A DNA stretch of 64,000 bases from Chromatiaceae bacterium (GTDB taxonomy: Bacteria; Pseudomonadota; Gammaproteobacteria; Chromatiales; Chromatiaceae): contig JACKMX010000006.1 of assembly GCA_024235175.1 (NCBI GenBank), forward strand, positions 52,501-116,500. The letters run 5' to 3'. A program made the translations under genes and the position numbers. Positions 44,925 through 53,718 of the stretch are shown here, piece by piece. Each line of letters starts with the position of its first letter. The first letter of the stretch is position 1. Below the pieces are notes generated by a model. The model had not been told where the DNA came from, did not search any database, and saw only the letters and a program-made list of their open reading frames with translations.

Positions 44925-45122
44925 ATGCGCACCACTTTGAACATTGACGATCGATTACTCGCCGAAGCACAGCGCGTTTCCGGTATACATGAGAAAGCGG
45001 CACTGGTGCGCGAAGGACTTCGGGCCCTGATCGAGCGCGAGAGCGCGCGCCGACTGGCCCGGCTGGGTGCCAGTGAGCCAACGCTGAATCCAATCCCCCG
45101 CCGTCGCTCCTCCAGCGAATGA
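44925..45122 (+). CDS. vapB: VapB-family antitoxin (ribbon-helix-helix)
   Basis: Encodes 65 residues. The start R-T-T-L-N-I-D-D-R-L-L-A-E-A-Q-R and V-R-E-G-L-R-A-L-I-E-R-E-S-A-R-R-L-A match VapB antitoxins of the DUF2191 type. The ATG at 44925 has GGGA 7 bp upstream; an ATG two codons earlier is also possible. It overlaps vapC by 4 bp. The antitoxin should neutralise the PIN toxin and repress the operon. Confidence 0.9.
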   Translation: MRTTLNIDDRLLAEAQRVSGIHEKAALVREGLRALIERESARRLARLGASEPTLNPIPRRRSSSE

Positions 45123-45487
45123 TCCTGGTAGATACCTCTGTCTGGATAGAGTACCTGCGTTCGGGCGATGAAAGCCTTGTCACCTTGCTGAACGGCAGTC
45201 GGGTGATGATGCATCCATTCATATTGGGTGACCTGGCCTGCGGCAACTTGAGCCAGCGCGCAGAGTTGCTGGCCCTGTTCAAAGACCTCCGCCAAGCGAC
45301 AGTTGCCCGTGACGACGAGGTGCTGTTCTTTATTGACCGGCATGCACTGATGGGCCGGAGCATAGGCTACATGGATGCACATCTTCTTGCTTCTGTATCG
45401 CTCGATGAAGGAGCACAACTGTGGACGCGTGACAAGCGCCTGCATGCATTGGCCGAAGTGCTGAAGATGGCGTACGCACCTGCCTAG
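45119..45487 (+). CDS. vapC: VapC-family PIN-domain toxin
   Basis: Encodes 122 residues of a PIN endoribonuclease. The acidic active-site residues are visible as D5 in V-D-T-S-V-W-I, the acidic residue in I-L-G-D-L-A-C-G (Asp where Glu is usual), D in Y-M-D-A-H-L-L and D in T-R-D-K-R-L. VapC toxins cleave tRNA or rRNA to stop growth. The start overlaps the vapB stop. The pair ends 134 bp before cas3 on the same strand. Confidence 0.92.
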   Translation: MILVDTSVWIEYLRSGDESLVTLLNGSRVMMHPFILGDLACGNLSQRAELLALFKDLRQATVARDDEVLFFIDRHALMGRSIGYMDAHLLASVSLDEGAQLWTRDKRLHALAEVLKMAYAPA

Positions 45488-45621
45488 CCGATGCGGATAG
45501 AGACAGAAAGAGTCGAAGGACCGATCGACCGATACAGGGAAATAATAATAGACCGGCGGACTCACAAATTGAGCCTTTAGAGGTGATATAAAGAGAAAAT
45601 AATAGCGAGAGGGATTTCCGC

Positions 45622-48372
45622 ATGAATCAAGCGCTTTATTTCCGGTACTGGGGAAAAACCCGGAGAGACGAGGGCTCCGGCGAGCCTTTTCATCTGCTGC
45701 CTTATCACTGCCTGGATGTGGCTGCGGTGGGGAAACGGCTGCTGCAGGCTCATCGGGTGTTTAGGGAGGGATTAGCAACTCTAACCGGGTTGGATGAAAC
45801 GCAACTCATCCGCTGGATCGTTTTCTTTCTGGCACTGCATGACTTGGGTAAGTTTGCCGTCAGTTTTCAACAACTCAAACCGGAACTTCTGGCAAGGCTG
45901 CAACAGCGAAAAAGCAAACAGCCCTATACCGAACGCCACGACTATCTCGGATATGCCTTCTGGCTGAAGCGGTTGAAACCGCGAATGCAGGAGGTCGGCA
46001 TGTTGAAGAAGTCCAGGCTGCGCGGCGGACTTCAATCTATAGACTACTGGATTCACTCAGTCACCGGACATCATGGACAACCGCCAAAACAACAATATGC
46101 CGGTTTCCTTTTCGACGACCATTTTGAACCGGCAGACCAAAAAGCCGCGACAGATTTTATTGGTGATCTGATCTCTTTCACACTAAATGACGGCTTCGAG
46201 TTTCCAGACATACCGACTGACAAGGCAAAAGAGTCATCCTGGTGGCTGGCCGGGTTTGCCGTATTGAGTGACTGGCTCGGCTCCAATGCCGACTACTTTC
46301 CATTCCGATCGGAGCCAATGGAGCTCGCGGATTACTGGGAAATCGCGATTGATCAGGCGGAAAAGGCTGTCAACGAAACTGAATTGCTGCCAGCCAGCCC
46401 AGCATCCGGCCTATCGGTTGAACAACTGATCCCGGCTGCAGAGAATATTGAACCGACACCACTACAGAAACTGTCGGTGGAAATTACGCTTGGCGACAGA
46501 CCGCAGTTGTTCATTCTGGAAGATGTCACCGGTGCGGGAAAAACCGAGGCGGCCATTCTGCTCGCCCACCGGCTCATGCAGAAAGGTCTTGCGGGCGGCA
46601 TCTATTTCGGACTGCCAACCATGGCAACCGCTAACGCCATGTATGCAAGGCTCGGAGATATCTACCGTCAACTGTTCAGTGTTCAAACCAACCCTTCGCT
46701 GGTACTGGCACACAGTGCAAGAAACCTGTCGGAAAAATTTCGCCAGTCGCTGCTTCCTGAGACCCACCAACCTGAATCCGGATACGGCAATGGCGACGCA
46801 CCTCCCGCAAGCCTTCACTGCAGCCAGTGGTTGGCGGACAGCCGCAAGAAGGCGCTGCTGGCGGAACTGGGTGTCGGCACCATCGATCAGGCGCTGCTGG
46901 GGGTGCTGCCCAGCAGACACCAGTCGTTGCGGTTGCTGGGCCTTATGCATAAGGTGCTGCTGGTCGATGAAGTGCACGCCTGCGACGCTTACATGCAGCT
47001 ACTGTTGTGCAACCTGTTGCGTGCTCACGCAATGGCGGGCGGCAGTGCCATTCTGCTGTCGGCCACTCTCCCGCAGTCCCAGCGACAAGAGCTGCTCGAT
47101 GCATTTACCGATGGCCTGAAGCAGCCGGGCCGGATGCTAAACGCCAATACCTACCCGCTGCTGACCCATTTCAATGGTGAAGTGACAGCCGAATTCCCGC
47201 TGGAAACCCGTGCTACGGTTCGCCGCCATGTCCGGGTCGAGTTTATAGACAGCCTGCAAGCGGTGGAACAGTCTCTTACGGACTCTGTTGCCTCCGGCCA
47301 GTGCGCCTGCTGGATTCGCAACACGGTAGCGGACGCCCGTGAAGCCTATACCCAGTTGAAATCGCGATATCCGGAGTGGAACATAGCCCTGTTCCACGCC
47401 CGCTTCGCCCTGGCCGGCCGCCTTGCAATCGAACAAAAGGTGTTGAATCGATTTGGCAAAGAGAGCAATCACGAACAGCGCCAGGGTCAGATCCTGATTG
47501 CCACCCAAGTGGTGGAGCAGTCGCTGGATCTCGACTTCGACAGAGTGATTACCGATCTTGCGCCCATCGATCTCATCATCCAGCGCGCCGGCCGGCTTCA
47601 CCGTCACCGGCGGGACGCCGTGGGAAACCCGATCAACGAAACCGATCAGAGACCGCAACCTGTAATTACTGTCCATGCGCCCGCCTGGAGCGATGAGCCC
47701 TCAGCGGAATGGTTCAAAAGTCACTTCCCCAAAGCTCAAACGGTCTATGAGGATCACGGCCAGATTTGGCTCACGATGAAGCTGTTGCGTGAAAACGGAG
47801 GGTTCAGGATGCCGGAGGATGCCAGGGCATTGATCGAAGGGGTCTACGGCAGTGAAACCGATATCCCGGAAGGACTATGGCGAGCCAGCGCAGATGCGCA
47901 AGGTGAAAACAGGGCCAGAGCGAGCGTTGCTTCTCTAAACCAGCTTAAACTGGAATCGGGTTACACGACATTGGATGCGGCCAACTGGTGGGATGAAGCC
48001 TTGACACCGACCCGTCTGGGAGAGGAGACCACTACCGTCTGGCTGGCACGCTGGGAGAACGGGAAAATCATCCCCTTTCACGAACAGGCTCCCTTTGCCT
48101 GGCAGCAGAGCAGCGTCACCATGCGCACTGCGTTGATCGCTGAAGCGGCACCACAGCCTGGGATTCCGGTTGATGTTATTGAGTCATGCCAGGAGCAATT
48201 GCCCGGTAAGGGGAAATGGGGTGTATTGTTACCTCTTGTCAGCGAAAAAACAGGACTCTGGAAAGGAGTTGCACAAGACCTCAAGGGCAACCAAATGGCC
48301 TTTTTCTACGACCAAAAGCTGGGCTTGATGACCGCCAGGGAGCACAAACGAATGGATGGAGACGAACGATGA
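45622..48372 (+). CDS. cas3: Type I-E CRISPR helicase-nuclease Cas3
   Basis: Encodes 916 residues, a full-length fusion of HD nuclease and superfamily 2 helicase. The HD pair is H73-D74 (L-H-D-L-G-K). Walker A is G-A-G-K-T at 304-308, the DEVH box starts at D449, S-A-T-L-P is motif III, and Q-R-A-G-R-L-H-R-H is motif VI. Cas3 is recruited by Cascade to degrade target DNA. A GAGAGGG lies about 8 bp before the ATG. Its stop overlaps casA (ATGA). Confidence 0.96.
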   Translation: MNQALYFRYWGKTRRDEGSGEPFHLLPYHCLDVAAVGKRLLQAHRVFREGLATLTGLDETQLIRWIVFFLALHDLGKFAVSFQQLKPELLARLQQRKSKQPYTERHDYLGYAFWLKRLKPRMQEVGMLKKSRLRGGLQSIDYWIHSVTGHHGQPPKQQYAGFLFDDHFEPADQKAATDFIGDLISFTLNDGFEFPDIPTDKAKESSWWLAGFAVLSDWLGSNADYFPFRSEPMELADYWEIAIDQAEKAVNETELLPASPASGLSVEQLIPAAENIEPTPLQKLSVEITLGDRPQLFILEDVTGAGKTEAAILLAHRLMQKGLAGGIYFGLPTMATANAMYARLGDIYRQLFSVQTNPSLVLAHSARNLSEKFRQSLLPETHQPESGYGNGDAPPASLHCSQWLADSRKKALLAELGVGTIDQALLGVLPSRHQSLRLLGLMHKVLLVDEVHACDAYMQLLLCNLLRAHAMAGGSAILLSATLPQSQRQELLDAFTDGLKQPGRMLNANTYPLLTHFNGEVTAEFPLETRATVRRHVRVEFIDSLQAVEQSLTDSVASGQCACWIRNTVADAREAYTQLKSRYPEWNIALFHARFALAGRLAIEQKVLNRFGKESNHEQRQGQILIATQVVEQSLDLDFDRVITDLAPIDLIIQRAGRLHRHRRDAVGNPINETDQRPQPVITVHAPAWSDEPSAEWFKSHFPKAQTVYEDHGQIWLTMKLLRENGGFRMPEDARALIEGVYGSETDIPEGLWRASADAQGENRARASVASLNQLKLESGYTTLDAANWWDEALTPTRLGEETTTVWLARWENGKIIPFHEQAPFAWQQSSVTMRTALIAEAAPQPGIPVDVIESCQEQLPGKGKWGVLLPLVSEKTGLWKGVAQDLKGNQMAFFYDQKLGLMTAREHKRMDGDER

Positions 48373-49952
48373 ACCTGATTGAATCACCTTGGATTCCAGT
48401 GCGCACGGAGAGCGGCGGAAGCCACATTGCACCCTGGCAGATCACCGACCCGGACGATCCCGTGCTGGAACTGGCCGCTCCCCGTCCCGACTTCAACGGC
48501 GCACTGCTGCAGTTCCTGATCGGCCTGTTGCAGACCGCATGCCCGCCGAGCGATAGCGACCAATGGGCGGAGTGGCTGGAACAGCCGCCATCGCCTAAAT
48601 CTCTTGAAAAGCAATTTCACCCTTTCGCGCATGCATTTGATCTGGACGGAGAGGGTCCTTGCTTCATGCAGGATTTTTCAACATTGACGGGCGACCCCAA
48701 ACCCATCTCCGCACTCCTGATAGATTCACCCGGCGCACAAACACTAAAGCAAAATGCCGATCACTTTATTAAGCGCGGTGGTATCGAGCACCTTTGTCCG
48801 AATTGCACCGCTACGGCACTTTTCTGTTTGCAGACCAATGCACCGAGCGGAGGGGCGGGGCATCGAACCTCGCTTCGTGGCGGCGGTCCACTCTCTACAC
48901 TGGTTGCACTCGACCCAGAAGGCAGCAAGTTGAAAGATAATCTGTGGCGGGCATGCTGGCTAAATGTTGTTGAAACAGTAGCAGTTTCCAGCCTCGCAAA
49001 TGACATTCAGCACAAAGCACTTAAAGAGATATTCCCCTGGCTGGCGCCTACGAGAACAAGCGAAGATAAGACCGGGGTGATCACCACACCAATGGATACC
49101 AATCCTCTGCAGATGTATTGGGGAATGCCGCGGCGTATCCGTTTGGATTGTGTACGAACTACGGAAGGCAACTGCGATCTCTGCGGCGACTTCGCAGAGA
49201 ATCGAATCAGTCAATATGTCACACAAAACTACGGCATCAATTACGAGGGGGCCTGGAAACACCCTTTGAGTCCTTATCTGGTAAACAAAGAAGGTGTATC
49301 GCTGCCACAACACGCCCATCCGGGCGGACTTAATTACCGTCACTGGCTTGGTCTCGTCAACAGCATGACAACCAGCGAACCGGCCAGAGTTGTTCGTGAG
49401 TATGTCGATGCTGGGCGGAAGCTGGATGGTGAGCAGTTAAGACTCTGTGTCTTCGGTTACGACATGGATAACATGAAAGCGCGCTGCTGGTACGAGACCA
49501 CCTTCCCTCTCTACACCCTGGACGGTGCCATCCTGGAGCGGTTTACCGCTTACACTGATTTGTTGATTCAATCCGCAACCGATACCGCAAGCATGGTTCG
49601 TAGCTGCATCAAGGATGCCTGGTTCAAACGCCCTGGCGATGCCAAGGGTGATACCGCTTTTCTGGTGGAAGCTTTCCTCAACCACACCGAGACAGATTTC
49701 TATGCCAGCCTGAAACGACTCAAAGATCAATTGGAGGCCGGCGGAGATGGGAAAGACGTACCTAACGCCTGGCATGCTGTGTTGAAACGGACTGCCTTAA
49801 AACTCTTCGATTACTGGACTGGACGCGGCGATTTCGGTGCAGTCAATCCCCGCCGCATCGCCCAAGCAAACCGAAAACTCAATAACTGGCTTCGCAGCAA
49901 GAAATTGAAGCAGTCTCTATTTGTCAGCGAAGATAAGGAGAAAGCCGCTTGA
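48369..49952 (+). CDS. casA: Type I-E Cascade large subunit Cse1 (Cas8e)
   Basis: Encodes 527 residues. The start M-N-L-I-E-S-P-W-I-P-V-R is typical of Cse1. Two C-x-x-C pairs, C143-P-N-C146 and C269-D-L-C272, probably bind zinc. Cse1 recognises the protospacer-adjacent motif and recruits Cas3. The ATG overlaps the cas3 stop, and the stop overlaps casB by 4 bp, so the three are translationally coupled. Confidence 0.95.
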   Translation: MNLIESPWIPVRTESGGSHIAPWQITDPDDPVLELAAPRPDFNGALLQFLIGLLQTACPPSDSDQWAEWLEQPPSPKSLEKQFHPFAHAFDLDGEGPCFMQDFSTLTGDPKPISALLIDSPGAQTLKQNADHFIKRGGIEHLCPNCTATALFCLQTNAPSGGAGHRTSLRGGGPLSTLVALDPEGSKLKDNLWRACWLNVVETVAVSSLANDIQHKALKEIFPWLAPTRTSEDKTGVITTPMDTNPLQMYWGMPRRIRLDCVRTTEGNCDLCGDFAENRISQYVTQNYGINYEGAWKHPLSPYLVNKEGVSLPQHAHPGGLNYRHWLGLVNSMTTSEPARVVREYVDAGRKLDGEQLRLCVFGYDMDNMKARCWYETTFPLYTLDGAILERFTAYTDLLIQSATDTASMVRSCIKDAWFKRPGDAKGDTAFLVEAFLNHTETDFYASLKRLKDQLEAGGDGKDVPNAWHAVLKRTALKLFDYWTGRGDFGAVNPRRIAQANRKLNNWLRSKKLKQSLFVSEDKEKAA

Positions 49953-50437
49953 AAAATTTATTCAGTAAGGATGCCGCCGCCACTGGAATACTCACCCATT
50001 GGTGGCAAAACCTGGAAAAAGACAAGGGAACAAGAGCGGAGTTGCGCCGTTGCAACACGCCGGAAAAGGTGATGTTTCACCCCACTTTTCCACGCCTCTG
50101 CAATCGGCTCGAACCGTTGCTGGGAAAGGATTGGAACTGGCAGATTCGTCTGGCCACAGTGGTTGGCTTACTTAGCCACGTCCGCAAGACTACTGGTCAA
50201 ACCCTGGCCTATCAGATGGCCGGAAATCCACCCCAGGTCAGCGAACTTCGTTTTCGCCGCCTGCTGCAGCGGGAGCAGGACGATCTTTACGGCGCCATGA
50301 TCCGTATTCTGCAGATGCTCGAATACAGCGCCAACCTGCCCGACCTGATGAGTTCCGTTTTTTATTGGGGAGACCCGGTACGTAAACGCTGGGCATTCGA
50401 GTATTTCCCCAACACCCCTGAATCGAAAACCGCCTGA
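49949..50437 (+). CDS. casB: Type I-E Cascade small subunit Cse2 (Cas11)
   Basis: Encodes 162 residues, an all-helical protein of normal Cse2 length. The segment R-A-E-L-R-R-C-N-T-P-E-K-V is typical. Two copies per Cascade hold the displaced DNA strand. It sits between casA and casC, and its start overlaps casA. Confidence 0.92.
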   Translation: MKNLFSKDAAATGILTHWWQNLEKDKGTRAELRRCNTPEKVMFHPTFPRLCNRLEPLLGKDWNWQIRLATVVGLLSHVRKTTGQTLAYQMAGNPPQVSELRFRRLLQREQDDLYGAMIRILQMLEYSANLPDLMSSVFYWGDPVRKRWAFEYFPNTPESKTA

Positions 50438-50461
50438 CCTTTCACCTGCAAGGAAGAAACA

Positions 50462-51544
50462 ATGAACAAATTCGTACAACTTCACCTGCTCACCTCCTAT
50501 CCACCCGCCAACCTCAATCGGGACGATCTGGGGCGCCCCAAAACTGCGATGATGGGCGGCGCCAACCGGCTGCGCATCTCCTCCCAGAGTCTGAAACGTG
50601 CGTGGCGAACATCGGAGGTATTTGAGCAGGCTTTGGCCGGTCACGTCGGTACGCGCACCAAAGAGATGGGCAGGAGAGCCTATCAAACGCTACTTGATAA
50701 GGGTGTCTCTGAAAAAAAGGCTATGGAATGGTCGAAAGCGATAGCAGGCGTCTTCGGTAAACTCAAAACGCTTTCGAAAAAAGATAAAGAAACCGCGGCA
50801 GCCGAACCACTGATGACCGAGCTGGAGATAGAACAACTCGCACACTTTAGCCCGGAAGAGGAACAGTCTATCACTTCACTGCTCGATGAAATCGCAGGCA
50901 GCGGCGATGCTCCTACAGAACAGCAGCTTGACCTGCTGCGCAAGAAACACACCGCAGCGGACATCGCCCTGTTCGGCCGCATGCTCGCATCAAGACCTGA
51001 CTGCAACACCGAGGCGGCAGCCCAGGTCGCCCACGCCATCAGCACGCATAAGGTCACCGTGGAGGATGACTTTTTCACTGCCGTTGACGATCTCAACAGC
51101 GGCGAGGATGACATGGGCGCCGGCCACATGGGCGAGACCGAGTTTGCCGCCGGTCTCTTCTACCTTTATATCTGCATCGACCGGGAGCTGCTGACAGAGA
51201 ACCTCTCCGGCGATGGCTCACTCACCGCAAAAACCATCGGTGCTTTGATCAGCTCAGCCGCAACCATCGCACCCAGCGGCAAGCAGAACAGCTTCGCCTC
51301 ACGTGCCCGGGCATCCTATATCCTGTGTGAATCTGGAGATCAGCAGCCCCGCTCGCTCTCTGTCGCCTTTCTGAAACCGGTCTCTGGTTCAGATATTCTG
51401 AGCCAGTCCATCGAGGCGTTGGAGCAGACCCGGCAGAAGATGGATGCGGTCTATGGCGATGGGGCGGAGCGTATCGCCAGGCTGAACGCTGTCACCGGGG
51501 AAGGCTCGCTGCAGGGAGTCATAGACTGCGCTACTGGGGAATGA
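50462..51544 (+). CDS. casC: Type I-E Cascade backbone subunit Cas7e
   Basis: Encodes 360 residues. The start F-V-Q-L-H-L-L-T-S-Y-P-P-A-N-L-N-R-D-D-L-G-R-P-K and R-I-S-S-Q-S-L-K-R-A-W-R are diagnostic of Cas7e. Six copies line the crRNA spacer. A GGAAG lies about 6 bp before the ATG. The next gene starts 3 bp after its stop. Confidence 0.96.
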   Translation: MNKFVQLHLLTSYPPANLNRDDLGRPKTAMMGGANRLRISSQSLKRAWRTSEVFEQALAGHVGTRTKEMGRRAYQTLLDKGVSEKKAMEWSKAIAGVFGKLKTLSKKDKETAAAEPLMTELEIEQLAHFSPEEEQSITSLLDEIAGSGDAPTEQQLDLLRKKHTAADIALFGRMLASRPDCNTEAAAQVAHAISTHKVTVEDDFFTAVDDLNSGEDDMGAGHMGETEFAAGLFYLYICIDRELLTENLSGDGSLTAKTIGALISSAATIAPSGKQNSFASRARASYILCESGDQQPRSLSVAFLKPVSGSDILSQSIEALEQTRQKMDAVYGDGAERIARLNAVTGEGSLQGVIDCATGE

Positions 51545-51547
51545 GCG

Positions 51548-52300
51548 ATGAAGGATTACCTCCTGTTTCAACTTTACGGCCCGATGGCGGCCTGGGGCGA
51601 TACTGCGGTGGGCGAATTTCGCCCCAGCCATGGCCATCCTACCCGCAGTGCGATTCTTGGGCTGACAGCAGCAGCGCTGGGGATAAGGCGGCATGAGGAG
51701 GAGAGGCTCCGGGATTTGGAGAACTCTTGCCGCGTTGCCGTTCGGCTCGACTCGCCGGGGGAAGTGATGCGTGACTACCACACTACTCAGGTGCCGCCGG
51801 AACTGCGCAAGGTGCGTCACTACACCCGCCGCGACGAACTGAGTGCGGATAAACTGCATACGATCCTCTCCCAGCGGGATTACCGTACAGACAGTGCCGC
51901 GACAGTCGCGTTATCGCCGACGACCGATCCTCTATTCTCGCTTCGACAGATAGCCGATGCGCTGCGGCAACCGGTGCTTGTACTCTACCTTGGCCGGAAA
52001 TCATGCCCGTTATCTCTGCCTCTTCTGCCCAGAATAGTGCAGGCTGACAATCTCAAATCGGCTTTCAACGCCTACCCGTCCACTACCACGCAACTGCAAC
52101 TGCTGACCGACAACCTACGCCACTATGGACAGGGGATACCGGCACCGGAGCAAACTCGTTATTACTGGGAGGAGAGCGAGACCAGCCCAGGGCTGGAAAC
52201 GCAAATGATCTACCCACGCAGGGACCGGCTTCGCAACCGCAGGCGCTGGCAGTTCGACAACCGCAGCGAACACTACGCCGCGGAAGCCGGGGAGGAGTAA
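51548..52300 (+). CDS. casD: Type I-E Cascade subunit Cas5e
   Basis: Encodes 250 residues. The start L-L-F-Q-L-Y-G-P-M-A-A-W-G-D and the P-S-H-G-H-P-T-R-S-A-I-L-G-L-T-A-A-A-L-G-I stretch are characteristic of Cas5e. It binds the 5' handle of the crRNA at the foot of Cascade. It lies 2 bp before casE. Confidence 0.95.
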   Translation: MKDYLLFQLYGPMAAWGDTAVGEFRPSHGHPTRSAILGLTAAALGIRRHEEERLRDLENSCRVAVRLDSPGEVMRDYHTTQVPPELRKVRHYTRRDELSADKLHTILSQRDYRTDSAATVALSPTTDPLFSLRQIADALRQPVLVLYLGRKSCPLSLPLLPRIVQADNLKSAFNAYPSTTTQLQLLTDNLRHYGQGIPAPEQTRYYWEESETSPGLETQMIYPRRDRLRNRRRWQFDNRSEHYAAEAGEE

Positions 52301-52302
52301 GC

Positions 52303-52980
52303 ATGTATTTCAGCCGCATTCGATTACGCACGGACGCCGATACAGGAGTCTTGGCGCGTCAGCTCTGCAACAGTGACAGCTACCTGGAGCACCAACTGCT
52401 TTGGCGGCTCTTTTCCGGTGATGCTGAAGCCAGGCGGGATTTCCTGTTTCGCCGCGATGACCTCAATGGCTGGCCGCAATTCTACCTGGTCTCCCAGCGG
52501 TTGCCGGAAGATGCAGATAACGTCTGGCAAATCGATCATCGCGAATATAGACCCAGACTCAGAAATGGACAGAGACTGGGATTCAGTCTGCGGGCAAATC
52601 CTGTTATTACACGAAAAGACGCGTCGGGAAAACATAAACGCCATGATCTGGTGATGGACCTGAAGCGGCAAGGCAACTGGAAACTGACCGCTCGCAATGC
52701 CCGCTCCTCACTCTACGAACTTACCCAACTGGCCGGTCAAACCTGGTTGTCTTCCCGCCTGGAACGCAACGGTGGGAAATTGGAGACTCTGAATAGCGAA
52801 GGCTATATGCAACACCGGACATCCGGAAAGCGAAATGAAAAACCAATTCAATACAGCTCGCTGGATCTCGATGGAACACTCACAGTAGCTGACACCGAAG
52901 CTTTTACTCAAGCTCTCTATCGGGGTCTCGGACCCGCCAAAGCCTTCGGCTGCGGCCTGTTGCTTGTTCGCAGAATCTGA
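52303..52980 (+). CDS. casE: Type I-E crRNA endonuclease Cas6e
   Basis: Encodes 225 residues. The N-terminal RAMP fold includes Y-L-E-H-Q-L-L-W with the likely catalytic histidine. The C-terminal G-L-G-P-A-K-A-F-G-C-G-L-L-L-V is the glycine-rich loop. Cas6e cuts each repeat hairpin in the pre-crRNA and stays bound to the product. In the standard operon cas1 would follow; here a toxin-antitoxin pair comes next. Confidence 0.94.
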   Translation: MYFSRIRLRTDADTGVLARQLCNSDSYLEHQLLWRLFSGDAEARRDFLFRRDDLNGWPQFYLVSQRLPEDADNVWQIDHREYRPRLRNGQRLGFSLRANPVITRKDASGKHKRHDLVMDLKRQGNWKLTARNARSSLYELTQLAGQTWLSSRLERNGGKLETLNSEGYMQHRTSGKRNEKPIQYSSLDLDGTLTVADTEAFTQALYRGLGPAKAFGCGLLLVRRI

Positions 52981-52995
52981 GTTTGGGATAGTCAA

Positions 52996-53024
52996 TTGCC
53001 AATGCTGAATTACCGGTCTATTCT
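52996..53024 (+). promoter_or_regulatory. Putative sigma70 promoter of the AbrB/PIN pair
   Basis: TTGCCA (52996-53001) and TATTCT (53019-53024) are separated by exactly 17 bp. They match the consensus at five of six and four of six positions. They lie between the casE stop and the AbrB start and would give a leader of about 25 nt. This would let the toxin-antitoxin pair, and perhaps cas1-cas2 behind it, be transcribed apart from Cascade. Confidence 0.5.
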
Positions 53025-53056
53025 AGTCTTACTTATTTCTTACCGATCCATTCATA

Positions 53057-53323
53057 ATGAGCACCGTGCGATTATCCAGCAAAGGCCAGATTGTCATTCC
53101 GAAAACTATCCGTGATCGCCACCACTGGCACGAAGGCCAGGTACTGGAAATCATTGAAACCGACAACGGCCTGGTATTACAGGGGGGAAAAATCTTCCCG
53201 CAAACCCTGCTTGAAGATCTGGCGGGCCGTTTAAAATATGACGGAAAGGCAAAGACACTTGACGAGATGGAAGCGGCTATAGCAAAAGGAGCCAGGGAGA
53301 AGGTGGAAAATGATAGGCGTTGA
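53057..53323 (+). CDS. AbrB/SpoVT-domain antitoxin within the cas operon
   Basis: Encodes 88 residues. The swapped-hairpin DNA-binding domain reads V-R-L-S-S-K-G-Q-I-V-I-P-K-T-I-R-D-R-H-H-W-H-E-G-Q. The acidic and basic tail should bind the toxin. No purine-rich ribosome site is visible before the ATG. It overlaps the PIN toxin gene by 14 bp. It sits between casE and cas1, where no such gene belongs in a standard I-E operon. Confidence 0.9.
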   Translation: MSTVRLSSKGQIVIPKTIRDRHHWHEGQVLEIIETDNGLVLQGGKIFPQTLLEDLAGRLKYDGKAKTLDEMEAAIAKGAREKVENDRR

Positions 53324-53699
53324 CACCAATATAATCGTTCGTCTTTTGACTCGCGACGATGATACCCAGTTTCAAAAAGCACTAAAGCTCTTCCAGCAGG
53401 AAAATATCTTTATAACCAAAACTGTGTTTCTGGAAACAGAATGGGTGTTGCGCTACGCATACGATTTCACGCCGGTACAAATAGTCGATGCCCTGGAAAA
53501 ACTGGCAGGGCTAAGCCAGGTGACCACCGAATCGGCTTTCCAGGTCGCTCAAGCCTTGGCCTGGTTTAGAGGTGGGCTTGATTTTGCTGACGCACTCCAT
53601 CTTGCCGGTACAGCAGGTCAGGTTTCGTGCTTTGCCACTTTCGACCGCAAACTGGCAAAAAACGCGGACAATGCGGACTGTCGCGTTACATTACTCTGA
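53310..53699 (+). CDS. PIN-domain toxin within the cas operon
   Basis: Encodes 129 residues. The acidic active-site residues are visible as D5 in V-D-T-N-I-I-V, E in F-L-E-T-E-W-V-L, D in L-D-F-A-D-A-L-H-L and D in F-D-R-K-L. This is a VapC-like ribonuclease toxin paired with the AbrB antitoxin. A GGAGAAGG lies about 9 bp upstream, inside the antitoxin gene. The stop is 19 bp before cas1. It is not closely similar to the VapC upstream of cas3 (different lengths and motif surroundings). Confidence 0.9.
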   Translation: MIGVDTNIIVRLLTRDDDTQFQKALKLFQQENIFITKTVFLETEWVLRYAYDFTPVQIVDALEKLAGLSQVTTESAFQVAQALAWFRGGLDFADALHLAGTAGQVSCFATFDRKLAKNADNADCRVTLL

Positions 53700-53718
53700 T
53701 TGAGTTGGAAAGGGCCCC

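Noticed and set aside
52981..53056. Search for a CRISPR-like pseudo-repeat (CreA type) beside the embedded toxin pair
   Set aside because: No stretch resembling the repeat stem is visible there.
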